Positions 36,483 to 45,118 of a stretch of DNA of 64,000 nt are shown one piece after another. Positions within the stretch are counted from its first letter, which is position 1; every line of letters starts with the position of its first letter. The stretch spans positions 1 to 64,000 of the forward strand of contig DUAE01000033.1 in NCBI GenBank assembly GCA_012960975.1, given 5' to 3'. Origin of the DNA: Candidatus Poseidoniales archaeon (GTDB lineage: Archaea; Thermoplasmatota; Poseidoniia; Poseidoniales; Thalassarchaeaceae). A model generated the notes under the pieces. That model had not been told where the DNA came from and ran no database searches. It was given only the letters and a program-made list of their open reading frames with translations. Position numbers and translations under genes: made by a program.

Positions 36483-37729
36483 AATAAGTTTGAATAATCG
36501 CCACATTGCTCTGAGATTCGCAATAATTGGTTGTACTTTGCCGTACGATCGGATCGGGCTGGCGCACCTGTTTTAATTTGGCCCGCATTAATTCCAACTG
36601 CAACATCCGAAATTATCGAATCGCTCGTTTCACCTGAACGATGAGAAATGATTGTGCCAAATCCAGCTTGCTTCGCCATTTCAATTACCTCTAAGGTTTC
36701 ACTTACTGTTCCTATTTGATTGAGTTTAATTAGAATTGAATTCGATGCGCCATCTTCGATTCCTCTCTTCAATCGTTGTGGATTTGTCACATATAGGTCA
36801 TCACCAACGACTTGGCACCGGTGGCCTTCGCGACTGGTAAATTCAATCCATGATTCCCAATCGTCCTCACCAAATGGATCCTCTATTGATACGATTGGAT
36901 AATTATCTAGCCAGCTTGAATATAATCTGCCTAGCTCTGAACCTGAAATAACTTTTCCATCAATATGGTAACCATCATCTTCACAGAACTCTTGTGCTGC
37001 TACATCGAGTGCGATTGAGATTTGAGTTCCAGAGATGTACCCTGCATTGTTAATCGCATCCACTAAGTATCGTAATCCATCTTCATTTCGAGGTAGGTTC
37101 GGTGCGAAACCACCTTCATCACCTACCCCGCCGAGCAACCCTTCTTCCTTCAGAACCTCTTTCAAAGCATGATAAATTTCTGTTCCCGCGCGGAATGCAT
37201 CAGAGAAGGAATTGAAACCATGTGGCACGACCATGAATTCTTGAACATCAACATTTGATACCGCATGCGCCCCACCATTGAGAATGTTCATCATCGGCAC
37301 AGGTAATGTCGTTTTCTCGCCATTAGCTAAGTGGACCCATAACGATTCGCCTGCTATCTCAGCAGATGCCCGCAAGCAAGCCATTGATGCGCCAAGCATA
37401 GCATTAGCTCCTATTTTGGCCTTATTTTTCGTCCCATCTAAGGCAATCATCGCTGTATCGAGAGCTTCTTGATCATCAACATTGAGTCCGACCAATAAAC
37501 TGCGGATGGCCCCGTTAGTGTTAGCGATGGCTGTATCAACACCTTTTCCTGCCCAAATAGGTCCGCCATCACGTAACTCGACGGCCTCGTGACTTCCCGT
37601 GCTAGCACCGGAAGGAACGCCGGCACGACCGCGCAGTACCCCATCAACATAGCAATCTACCTCGACAGTGGGATTACCTCTTGAGTCTAGAATCATGCGG
37701 GCGAATATATTGGTGATGACCCCTGTCAT
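36479..37729 (-). CDS. eno: Enolase
   Basis: Enolase converts 2-phosphoglycerate to phosphoenolpyruvate. The family motifs ILDSRGNPTVEVD, GVPSGASTGSHEAVELRD, the metal-binding IEDPFGEDDW, catalytic Lys in ILIKLNQIG, and SHRSGETSD with GAPARSDRTAKYNQLLRI at the C-terminus are all present. The ATG at 37729 gives the standard N-terminus (MTGVITNIFAR); 37771 would add 14 residues. The orphan Cys-rich gene at 37781 lies just upstream on the same strand. Confidence 0.96.
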   Translation of the reverse strand: MTGVITNIFARMILDSRGNPTVEVDCYVDGVLRGRAGVPSGASTGSHEAVELRDGGPIWAGKGVDTAIANTNGAIRSLLVGLNVDDQEALDTAMIALDGTKNKAKIGANAMLGASMACLRASAEIAGESLWVHLANGEKTTLPVPMMNILNGGAHAVSNVDVQEFMVVPHGFNSFSDAFRAGTEIYHALKEVLKEEGLLGGVGDEGGFAPNLPRNEDGLRYLVDAINNAGYISGTQISIALDVAAQEFCEDDGYHIDGKVISGSELGRLYSSWLDNYPIVSIEDPFGEDDWESWIEFTSREGHRCQVVGDDLYVTNPQRLKRGIEDGASNSILIKLNQIGTVSETLEVIEMAKQAGFGTIISHRSGETSDSIISDVAVGINAGQIKTGAPARSDRTAKYNQLLRISEQCGDYSNLF

Positions 37730-37780
37730 TGATGAGGCCAAGGAGAACACCTTTCTGATGGTTGCGCTCATTGTACTTGC

Positions 37781-38221
37781 TCACGCATTCAGCCAACTCA
37801 ACCATCGAGAAACTCGATGTTGAATGTCGGGGATTTCCATTTCAGACCTGCAACACTTTTCCCAACAGAGTTGCTCTTCAGATGGAGAAATTGAAAATAA
37901 CTCGGCCCGGAAAATTATTCCATCATCTTGCGGGACATCATCGCGCTTATCATCGATGAAACAATGTAACAAATGCTTTGGATAATGATGGACCTTTCCA
38001 GCAGTAGGGCAACAGAGCATTACACTCTTTTCAAGAAAAATAAGTGAAGACCCATCGTCGGCATCAACCTCGTGACCAAGTAATTTGCAATTTGATAACA
38101 ACGAGGCAACATCAATATTGTACCACTGGGCATGAGAACGTGAAATTTCTAAGTTAGACACGTCATCGAGATATTCTTGAATGCGCAGATGAGCTACCGC
38201 CTCATCCCCCGCCATATTCAT
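37781..38221 (-). CDS. Cys-rich orphan protein upstream of enolase
   Basis: The 146-residue protein is acidic, with cysteine pairs in MLCCPTAGKV and QLCWEKCCRS, and it ends in a hydrophobic SRWLSWLNA. No family is recognised. Starts at 38221 or 38215 are possible. It is upstream of eno on the same strand by 51 bp or less, so the two may share a transcript, and it is divergent from the Lrp-like regulator. The cysteine pairs could bind metal or act in redox. Confidence 0.5.
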   Translation of the reverse strand: MNMAGDEAVAHLRIQEYLDDVSNLEISRSHAQWYNIDVASLLSNCKLLGHEVDADDGSSLIFLEKSVMLCCPTAGKVHHYPKHLLHCFIDDKRDDVPQDDGIIFRAELFSISPSEEQLCWEKCCRSEMEIPDIQHRVSRWLSWLNA

Positions 38222-38277
38222 TGAAATATCGGCGACTCATATGAATGCGACTTTTGTAAATAATTCAATAATATTAC

Positions 38278-38290
38278 GAATTCCGGAAAA
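38278..38290 (+). promoter_or_regulatory. TTCCGGAA palindrome upstream of the Lrp-like gene
   Basis: GAATTCCGGAAAA contains the perfect eight-base palindrome TTCCGGAA at 38281-38288, about 70 bases before the regulator's ATG. Related dyads occur upstream of THEP1 (28776) and of DDAH (58422). It may be a binding site of a dimeric regulator such as the adjacent Lrp homologue, but that is inference. Confidence 0.35.
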
Positions 38291-38357
38291 ATAGATGAAA
38301 ATTTTTCCTCACAAGGGACGAGTAAGATACAAAAGGAGAATGGTTTCGGAATAATTC

Positions 38358-38780
38358 ATGATAGGAGTGGATTCTCTCGATCGGAGTATTTTAAGCGTCT
38401 TAAGAGACTCGTCAAGATTGCCTTTTGTAAAAATCGCAAAACAAGTTGGAGTAACTGAGAGAACAGTTCGCACCCGTATGCGCCGACTCGAAGAAGAAGG
38501 GATTATCCGCGGTTATACTATTCGTGAAGCAGGAATTGGCCTAACCGCCTTAGTACGCCTAAAGGTAGGTACTGGGACGGAAATTGGAACGCTCGCAGGA
38601 GAATATGCGACTTGGAGTGGTATTGAATGTATTTACGAAATTAGTGGAGATGCAGATTTGGTTGCGGTCATTCACGTTGACGATACAATTGCTCTCAGAA
38701 CATTACTCGATAAAATGTGGCTTGCAGCCCCTGGTGAAATCACCTCGACTCAAACCGAATTAGTTCTCGAACAATATTGA
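38358..38780 (+). CDS. Lrp/AsnC family transcriptional regulator
   Basis: The N-terminal 55 residues form the Lrp winged helix (LDRSILSVLRDSSRLPFVKIAKQVGVTERTVRTRMRRLEEEGII, given here in outline as residues 6-49). The C-terminal RAM domain has IYEISGDADLVAVIHVDD. The 140-residue length is standard. Such regulators sense amino acids and often regulate themselves. The palindrome at 38281 in its upstream region is a candidate site. It faces the convergent redoxin gene, 15 bp apart. Confidence 0.9.
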   Translation: MIGVDSLDRSILSVLRDSSRLPFVKIAKQVGVTERTVRTRMRRLEEEGIIRGYTIREAGIGLTALVRLKVGTGTEIGTLAGEYATWSGIECIYEISGDADLVAVIHVDDTIALRTLLDKMWLAAPGEITSTQTELVLEQY

Positions 38781-38795
38781 TTGTTTTCTAATGGA

Positions 38796-39350
38796 TTAAT
38801 ATTTCCATTTAACCGAACAGCCAATACTTTCTGTTCTTTGAATTGCTACCGCCTCTCCTTTGGCCAAAGAATCGATCGCATCAGAAAGCTCTGCAGTAGT
38901 TGCATGAGATGGATCGCGAGGCGAGTCATCCATTCTACCACGATAAACAATTATTCCTTCGGTATTTATCAAATAAAATTCTGGGGTTCTCTCAGCACCA
39001 TAAGCAGTAGCAACCTCTTGGGTTTCATCATGTAAATATGGATATGACATTCCTTTTGCGGCTCGCTTAACCATGTTATTCCAAGAATCTGATTCATAGT
39101 TCACCGGATCATTTGAATTAATTCCGACAAAACCAATGCCATTTACTCTCGCCTTAATTGCCATATTCTCAATTCTAGTTTCTGAGCCCACGACATATGG
39201 ACAATGGTTGCAAGTAAATATTACAATAGTTCCTTTCTCACTCATAGTTTCGGCTAACGTCATCAATTCTTTTCCAAAATTTGGATTTGCATTAGACAAT
39301 GAAAAATTTCCAGCGAAATCTCCGGGTTCGAGGCTGATTGGGGTTGACAT
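38796..39350 (-). CDS. AhpC/TSA-type redoxin
   Basis: A thioredoxin-fold protein with CNHCPYV near residue 47 as the likely redox motif (CxxC), plus FVGINSNDPVNYESDS, GMSYPYLHDETQEVATAYGAERTPEFYLI and a cis-Pro in RTPEFYL. This is the widespread thioredoxin-family redoxin type with a CxxCP motif. The start at 39350 (MSTPIS) leaves a normal gap to the TPR gene; the ATG at 39380 would overlap it. It likely lies in one transcript with the TPR gene. Confidence 0.82.
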   Translation of the reverse strand: MSTPISLEPGDFAGNFSLSNANPNFGKELMTLAETMSEKGTIVIFTCNHCPYVVGSETRIENMAIKARVNGIGFVGINSNDPVNYESDSWNNMVKRAAKGMSYPYLHDETQEVATAYGAERTPEFYLINTEGIIVYRGRMDDSPRDPSHATTAELSDAIDSLAKGEAVAIQRTESIGCSVKWKY

Positions 39351-39376
39351 TACCTTGTGCTGCGCAAAGAGGTGGT

Positions 39377-41671
39377 TCAATCCTTTGGCAGGAAAGTTAC
39401 GCCTGGTTTGGTTTTATCAGCGCATTCCTGAAGCCGACGACGAGCCAATCGATGTTCTGGGTCGACATCGAGAACTTCTCTCCAAGCGGTGGCTGCCTCA
39501 GCATCTCCTTCTTCGTGTAGAATTGCTGCACTCCTCAATCTAGCATCGAGATGCCGAGGGTCGTATTTTGCCGCTGCATCGAAATCAGCACGAGCTGCAT
39601 CGATGCGGCCAAATTCAAGGTATAGAAGGCCGCGTTGATACCAAGCATCAGAATGTTGCGGATCGATTCTGATGGCTTCGTTCAGGGGTCTTTCAGCTTG
39701 TTCGGCTCGATTCATTGCAATCAGACAAGTTCCCTGATGGATGAGTGCCATAGTGTGATTTGGGTCTTTTTCGATAAGGCGGCGTAATTCTGATTCGGCT
39801 GCAATCCAATCACCGAGGTTCATCAGTATTTCAGCCCGACGTTGACGAGCGATATTCAGGTCTGGTGCTCGCTCAACAAGGTCGTTAGCATCATCGAGTG
39901 CAGAGGAGAGATCGTTGTGTAGAAGAGCGGCTGAACAACGATTTAATCGAGCACGGATATGACTTGGATCCATTGAGAGAACTTTGGAAAAGGAGGTCTG
40001 TGCTTCGACAACCCTGCCTTGTCGAGCAGCAATCAGACCGCGAATATATGGGATGGATGTGTGATTTTTGAGGTTTGTTGCAGCTTCTGCAACGAGTGAA
40101 TTGGCTTGGGCCAAATCACCTAAATCAATGCATAATTGTGCTTCCTCAAGAGGAATAGAAGGATTATTTGGGATTAATCTTCGAGCGCGTACGATGGCGA
40201 TTTCAGCCTCTTTAGTTGAGCCTTGGTAACGAAGAGCTCGCGATCTCCCCAGCCATGCAAGGCCTGATTCTCTATCCCGATCGATTGCAGCATCGAAAGA
40301 AACCATAGCATCGAGGAGGACGATATGGTCATGTTTTCCGGTTTGATCTCGATACTCATCAGCAGCCAATAGATGTAATCTGCCTTCCATGACATGAAGA
40401 TCGGCACAGTCCCAAGATTCCTCTGGTGCTGCTTCGAGAACCTGACGTGCCCAATCGGCAGCTCCGGCTCTGAACAGAACAAGGCTCAGACGACCTCGAG
40501 CCTCAGAATCCAATGGATTAGCATCAACCCACTCCTCTAAAACAGCACGAGCGCCGTCGAGTTTTCCTTCGTTTTCAAGTATTTCTGATTCGAGTAAAAC
40601 ACCATATTCACCGAGCGCAACAGCACGCCGTACTGCTTGTAGGGCTTCTTTGGTTCTGCCTTCTCCAGCTGCCAATAATTTTGCCTTTAGCAGCCATGCA
40701 TCGGCATTGAGACCGTCTTGTTCTATTGCGCCTTCAATAGTCTCTAAAGCCACGCTAATCTCTCCAAGCAGCATCAATTTCGCTGATTTCTCAACCAAAC
40801 CTTCAGGAGAAGTAGGATTGTCGAATCGGGGGTCAATCGCTTTTCTTGCATGATGCGCGCGTTCAGCAATATCTGTTATTTCAGACAAATTTCCTTCAAC
40901 CTCAAATTCTTCGCCCAACCCTTCGAGTCGGCGAAGATTGCGGTTTTGCCGAGTATCACCCGTACCGAGTAAGATGACCGCTTGTTCCTTGAGAACCTCG
41001 ACATCGTCCGGTTCAATGGCTAACAATCTCTCAAGCGTGCGATCAAGAGCATCAACGTCGCCCTGCTCTCGTTGAATTGCTGCCAATGAATGTAGAGGAG
41101 ATGGATCTTCGGCAGCAATTGAATGAGCTCTACGATAGAAATCAGCTGCTCGTGTCTTTTTACCTGATTCATGTAACAATTCACCAATTCTACGGAGTTC
41201 GTTTCCGTTTAATTCCAAATCTTCAGCAAGCATTTCTGCTTCGTTCAATATTGCATCAAGACGCAAAACTAAAGGAATGATTCCTGGTAAAATTACCTTT
41301 TCACCTTCCTCGTCGGCCTCACCGATATAATTATTGAGGATTGATTTGGCCGCATGTGTAGCTATCGCACAGGATTCGCTGGAACTAATCGTGACTCCCT
41401 GCTCGAATAACAGGGTCTCGGCAGATTCGAGAGAGCGATGAACTTGAAGTAATTCTTGAACTTCTGGTGTTTCGCCTAATACCGTATCGACACCTCTTGA
41501 AAGAAGATCAAGACGGCGAGAGGTGTCGGTCAAATTCCCTTCTAAATTGCCGAGTTTAGTCGCCATTTTGCCTCTTTGATGTATAACCGACCGGTGGCGA
41601 AGCCAAAGAGTCAGCAAAGCGATGCCTAGCAATCCATACAAAGACAGAATGCCTGTAGTCGCCTGTTCCAT
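39377..41671 (-). CDS. Membrane-anchored TPR repeat protein
   Basis: An N-terminal transmembrane helix (residues 7-24, ILSLYGLLGIALLTLWL) is followed by a coiled-coil stretch, then more than ten tetratricopeptide repeats across residues 150-750. They show the usual W/L..G..A/..P pattern, for example DAWYQRGLLYLEFGRIDAARADF. TPR arrays hold protein complexes together. No catalytic domain is visible. The anchored layout suggests a scaffold at the cytoplasmic membrane. Its 3' end is close to the redoxin gene. Confidence 0.8.
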   Translation of the reverse strand: MEQATTGILSLYGLLGIALLTLWLRHRSVIHQRGKMATKLGNLEGNLTDTSRRLDLLSRGVDTVLGETPEVQELLQVHRSLESAETLLFEQGVTISSSESCAIATHAAKSILNNYIGEADEEGEKVILPGIIPLVLRLDAILNEAEMLAEDLELNGNELRRIGELLHESGKKTRAADFYRRAHSIAAEDPSPLHSLAAIQREQGDVDALDRTLERLLAIEPDDVEVLKEQAVILLGTGDTRQNRNLRRLEGLGEEFEVEGNLSEITDIAERAHHARKAIDPRFDNPTSPEGLVEKSAKLMLLGEISVALETIEGAIEQDGLNADAWLLKAKLLAAGEGRTKEALQAVRRAVALGEYGVLLESEILENEGKLDGARAVLEEWVDANPLDSEARGRLSLVLFRAGAADWARQVLEAAPEESWDCADLHVMEGRLHLLAADEYRDQTGKHDHIVLLDAMVSFDAAIDRDRESGLAWLGRSRALRYQGSTKEAEIAIVRARRLIPNNPSIPLEEAQLCIDLGDLAQANSLVAEAATNLKNHTSIPYIRGLIAARQGRVVEAQTSFSKVLSMDPSHIRARLNRCSAALLHNDLSSALDDANDLVERAPDLNIARQRRAEILMNLGDWIAAESELRRLIEKDPNHTMALIHQGTCLIAMNRAEQAERPLNEAIRIDPQHSDAWYQRGLLYLEFGRIDAARADFDAAAKYDPRHLDARLRSAAILHEEGDAEAATAWREVLDVDPEHRLARRRLQECADKTKPGVTFLPKD

Positions 41672-41740
41672 TCTTCTGGAGCGGAACTGAGGGACTTTTG
41701 ATGGCTTCTACTGTTGAACAGGCTAATGACGCTGTTTTAG

Positions 41741-41759
41741 GGCGGGACATAGTCCCGCC
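41741..41759. terminator. Strong perfect hairpin between dnaG and the TPR gene
   Basis: GGCGGGAC (41741-41748) and GTCCCGCC (41752-41759) form a perfect eight-base-pair stem with a three-base loop. On the minus strand it lies about 20 bases after the dnaG stop, where a terminator or RNA-stabilising hairpin would sit. No T-tract follows directly, so its action as a terminator is uncertain. Confidence 0.45.
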
Positions 41760-41779
41760 GAAACAATTAGATTTTCATT

Positions 41780-42946
41780 TCAAAAATCTGTTGCAGAATA
41801 AGCTTGGACGCCGGATTTCCTAGTGACCTTTCCTACTGTAGAGCCAACCACATTGCCGATGCCCGCTCCAGAGGCGAGTGTGAAAATTCGATCAGTGACC
41901 TTGCCTGCAAAAACTAGGCCGACAGCACCCTCGGATTCAGATAAACTGCTCTCGAGTGCACTCGCACCGATTGGTTTAGATCCTGAACCATCTTCTGAAA
42001 CGATTATCGCTTGATTGCGTTTCAAACCATCAAGCATGGTCGCCCATTCTTTGACGCCTTCGGGTGCTTCTAGTAATTCGTCACCACGACCTACGGCCGC
42101 ATCATCTTCCTTAGCTAATTCTGACTGAATACGAGAAGTTACTTTACCAGCAGATTCTTTTTGATTCAAGCACTTAGTGATGACTTTTCCTTCAAGATGT
42201 TCAACCTCGCGGCTGACTGGTGCAAATGTAACATGAGTTAGTGATTTGCCTAGTTTTCCACTAAGTTCCATCAGTAAAAGTCGTCCACCGCGATCACCAT
42301 CAAGGAATGCGGTTACAACTGTTTTGGTAGATGCAATATCAATAAGTTCAGGCTTAATTCCTGAGCCCATAGTAGCGATTGCATTTTTGATTCCAAACTT
42401 CAATAGTTGGCGAACATCGTTTCGTCCTTCGACGATAATGAGCGCATCACTATCCTTGACACTTGGACCTGCTGTCATTCCTGAGATATCTTTCTCTGCA
42501 TCCAGTGTTAAGACGGCTCGAACCTCATCTAAGATATCCCTCGACTCGTCTTGCCCAGAGTTGACCATTTCGAGCAACAATGTTTTCGCTCTACCGATGA
42601 CAGTATCGCGCTTAGCAGACACTATATTTTCGATTGATGTTACTTTGATTATGGCTTTGCATGGACCGATTCGATCAATCGTTTCGAGTGCTGCACCGAT
42701 TACTGCGGTACTAACTTGATCGATTGATGACGAAAGATGAATCTCGCCCTGAACCTTTCCTTTATTCTGATTCAGTGAGACATCTACGTGTCCGATACGT
42801 CCTGTTCGTTGCAATTTTCGTAATTGCAATTGTTCGCCAAGCAAACCTTCGGTTTGACCGAAAACTGCTCCGACGACATCCTTTCGTGCGACGGTTCCGT
42901 CGCAACGAATAGTTGCGTGAATTATGTATTTTCCTTCTTTAGACAT
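41780..42946 (-). CDS. dnaG: Archaeal DnaG-type primase (Toprim)
   Basis: Archaeal DnaG is a Toprim protein that primes DNA and is also found in the archaeal exosome. The Toprim Glu is in LIIVEGRNDVRQL, the DxD pair in VTAFLDGDRGGRLL, with TMGSGIKPELI between. The N-terminal domain includes GKYIIHATIRCDGTVARKDVVGAVFGQTEGL. The ATG at 42946 has AAGGAGA seven bases upstream; 42976 would add ten residues. The 228-bp region upstream is unusually rich in hairpins. Confidence 0.93.
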   Translation of the reverse strand: MSKEGKYIIHATIRCDGTVARKDVVGAVFGQTEGLLGEQLQLRKLQRTGRIGHVDVSLNQNKGKVQGEIHLSSSIDQVSTAVIGAALETIDRIGPCKAIIKVTSIENIVSAKRDTVIGRAKTLLLEMVNSGQDESRDILDEVRAVLTLDAEKDISGMTAGPSVKDSDALIIVEGRNDVRQLLKFGIKNAIATMGSGIKPELIDIASTKTVVTAFLDGDRGGRLLLMELSGKLGKSLTHVTFAPVSREVEHLEGKVITKCLNQKESAGKVTSRIQSELAKEDDAAVGRGDELLEAPEGVKEWATMLDGLKRNQAIIVSEDGSGSKPIGASALESSLSESEGAVGLVFAGKVTDRIFTLASGAGIGNVVGSTVGKVTRKSGVQAYSATDF

Positions 42947-43174
42947 TATATTTTCTCCTTCGGTTCCCAGCCCCACTTTCGGGGCCTCGTACCCTTTTTC
43001 GCCTAATCGGCTCAGGGTTAGAATGGGCGCGAAACGCCCTCGAGTGTGGCAGATTACCGTAAAGAACGGGGGGATGTCCCCTTCATGAAGGCTCCTATTT
43101 CATCATAGGTTAAAAAAATGATTTGTTCATACTCAAAGGATAGGCATTAAGGTAGAGGGCTGAGAAGGTCGAAT
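42947..43174. other. Hairpin-dense intergenic region upstream of dnaG
   Basis: This divergent spacer holds a run of short perfect hairpins. Those found are GCCCC/GGGGC (42970-42985), ACCCT/AGGGT enclosing GCC/GGC (42991-43018), GGGCG/CGCCC (43025-43039), CCGT/ACGG (43057-43069), GGGG/CCCC (43070-43081), CTTCATGAAG (43081-43090) and CCTAT/ATAGG (43094-43109). The core is clearly more GC-rich than typical intergenic sequence here. It may encode a structured leader RNA for dnaG (minus strand) or a small RNA. No tRNA, SRP or RNase P signature was recognised. Confidence 0.4.
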
Positions 43175-43642
43175 ATGGTTGAGGCGTCCTCTGATCGTTT
43201 AGCCATTTTCCGAGGCGTGGCAAGCCTCGCCCTCCACGATGGAAATCTGTCGGGTGGTGAAAAACGATTGTTGACAAAATTGGCTCATTCTCTTCGATTG
43301 AAGAAAGAAGAGCCGGGCTTGGCATACGAATCGATCATCAATGATGGTAAATTGCCTGTAGGTGAAGAAATCAACCAGAATGAAAAGCGTTTAATTTATG
43401 GACAAATTCTTGAATCTTTTCTAATTCATACCGACAGATCTGATGAGGCAATTCAAATGATTGCCTATCTTCGATTGGTTTTTGAAATAGAAGAATCGGA
43501 ACATCGGGCAATTATTCGAAGCCTCGACCGGCAATTGGAAGAAATAGTACACCGTACGGTTATCGAAACTGTTCGTTTTGAAATGAAAGATTCAATGGGG
43601 CGGTTTTCGGAAATCATCGATCGGATCCGTCTTCAAAAATGA
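43175..43642 (+). CDS. TerB-like helical protein
   Basis: The 155-residue protein is all-helical with two similar halves. The first has ALHDGNLSGGEKRLLTKLA, resembling the D-x3-S-x2-E pattern of TerB domains. No membrane segment or catalytic motif is seen. It starts a short run of three orphan genes in the same direction after the dnaG divergent region. The TerB link is weak. Confidence 0.55.
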   Translation: MVEASSDRLAIFRGVASLALHDGNLSGGEKRLLTKLAHSLRLKKEEPGLAYESIINDGKLPVGEEINQNEKRLIYGQILESFLIHTDRSDEAIQMIAYLRLVFEIEESEHRAIIRSLDRQLEEIVHRTVIETVRFEMKDSMGRFSEIIDRIRLQK

Positions 43643-43652
43643 GGATTATTGT

Positions 43653-44294
43653 ATGTCTGCTGAAAATCTAGATGGTTTTCTAGCAAAACAGCCCCCTAGT
43701 GTTCACCACTCTGCGAGAAAGCTTGCAAGAACGGCCCGTCAGGCCTATCCCATTGGCGTTCCTGCATTAATTATGAAATCCAATACCGACCGATTAACGA
43801 CTTCTTCTGGCTATTCTTTCTTCCTGGGAACGCCCGATGATTTGCTAAGACGCTTGGCTTCTTGGTTACTTACAAATGCTGGAAAATCGCAGGCAATATT
43901 GCTAAAATTAATTAAGAAATTGTGGAAGAGGCATGGTCGAGAAGATGTTGCTCTAGCTAGTATATTGCTAGCAAATATTGATCATTCTGTTCTTTCGATT
44001 GAACTCTGGAGGACTTTCGAAAATTTAATTCAAAAAACGGAACCAATAGAGGGTTTATTACTCTGCATCGAAGAATTACTTCGTGCCAACCACCAACTTC
44101 CAAGTACCGATTTATACATCGAATGGCTAGGGGCTGAATCGATTAATAATTACCTAGCCATGTTGACTTGTCATGCTGGAATGGTTCGTGGTGTTTCACC
44201 CAATAAAGAGGTTATCAAACGGATTGAATTGGTTAAAATTCCGAGTGGTGATTCAATATTAAGTCGAATAAAATCAAGATTGACTGAAAAATAA
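43653..44294 (+). CDS. Orphan helical protein
   Basis: The product has 213 residues, is basic in the first half (HHSARKLARTARQAY) and otherwise mostly helical, with a HEAT-like flavour. It follows the TerB-like gene by 10 bp, so they are probably cotranscribed. No family is recognised. A recognisable helical pattern and tight packing support a real gene. Confidence 0.5.
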   Translation: MSAENLDGFLAKQPPSVHHSARKLARTARQAYPIGVPALIMKSNTDRLTTSSGYSFFLGTPDDLLRRLASWLLTNAGKSQAILLKLIKKLWKRHGREDVALASILLANIDHSVLSIELWRTFENLIQKTEPIEGLLLCIEELLRANHQLPSTDLYIEWLGAESINNYLAMLTCHAGMVRGVSPNKEVIKRIELVKIPSGDSILSRIKSRLTEK

Positions 44295-44331
44295 GCGCAG
44301 CACTCATGGATGAGGAGGACGGCGGCGCAAT

Positions 44332-44541
44332 ATGGTTGAGCGCCTTTTACCATCGGATGACCCGATTGCCGAAGAGGTGCTCGAATGGACCATCAAGCGA
44401 GATGCCCAAGATATTACTCAATTAATGCGGTGGATGGAAGGCGAAGAAATACGCCGGGATCGGCAAGTATTTCTTAATCGCGCATTGGACTTGATGGATG
44501 AAATTCAACATGCCCTCAATCGGCTTGGCGAACTGAGGTAG
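44332..44541 (+). CDS. Small orphan helical protein
   Basis: The 69-residue protein is highly charged and helical throughout. A GAGGAGG purine run lies 13 bases before the ATG, a loose SD. It stands 37 bp after the orphan at 43653 and four bases before the MobA-like gene, so the run from 43175 to 45118 could be one transcript. Function unknown. Confidence 0.5.
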   Translation: MVERLLPSDDPIAEEVLEWTIKRDAQDITQLMRWMEGEEIRRDRQVFLNRALDLMDEIQHALNRLGELR

Positions 44542-44545
44542 TCAA

Positions 44546-45118
44546 ATGCGTTCTCTACTTCTCGCTGGCGGCCGATCATCTCGTATGGGTAAAGACAAAG
44601 CTATGATAAAAATCGATGGCATTGCAATGATTCAAAGGGTTGCACAGGCCCTGGCCGAAGCAGGTAGGGAGCCGATTAGAATCGCGGTTTCTACACCCGA
44701 AAAAATTGAAGAATATTCCACAGAAATTGACTCTTCCTTAGACGTTGAATGGGTTTTAGATGGTGAGCAGTACGCTGGCCCTGTTGATGCAATACTAGAA
44801 TCCCTGAATGATCCGCAATGCGCAAACATCGACTCTGTCCAGCTTGCAACTGTCGATGTTCCATGGATTAACCATGAGGTTTTTTGGGATTTAGAAAAAT
44901 CTCTTTCAGAAAATGATGTTTTAGCAATGCCAGCAGACCCAAAACGCGCACATCCACTACTTTCTTTAATTCGCCCGACCGAGCTTTTAAAATTGCTTGA
45001 AAATTGGAAAGGGGCGCCACTTCACGAGACGTTTTCTGAATATCCTCATACATTATTGATGATAGATTCTACACTTTTACGAAATGTAAACCAACCAAGT
45101 GACCTCGATTATAATTGA
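44546..45118 (+). CDS. mobA: MobA-like nucleotidyltransferase
   Basis: MobA attaches GMP or CMP to molybdopterin. The nucleotide-binding motif LLAGGRSSRMGKDKAM at the N-terminus, LATVDVPWI in the middle (metal Asp), and a C-terminal VNQPSDLD are present. At 190 aa the length fits. Partner molybdenum genes are not nearby, although a MOSC protein is encoded at 54787. The 3' end overlaps the convergent purN gene by 10 bp. Other NTP-transferases of this fold (for example, for sugar or cofactor) are possible. Confidence 0.82.
   Translation: MRSLLLAGGRSSRMGKDKAMIKIDGIAMIQRVAQALAEAGREPIRIAVSTPEKIEEYSTEIDSSLDVEWVLDGEQYAGPVDAILESLNDPQCANIDSVQLATVDVPWINHEVFWDLEKSLSENDVLAMPADPKRAHPLLSLIRPTELLKLLENWKGAPLHETFSEYPHTLLMIDSTLLRNVNQPSDLDYN

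Noticed and set aside
42947..43174. SRP RNA or RNase P RNA in the dnaG upstream region
   Set aside because: The interval is too short and lacks the conserved loops I would expect.
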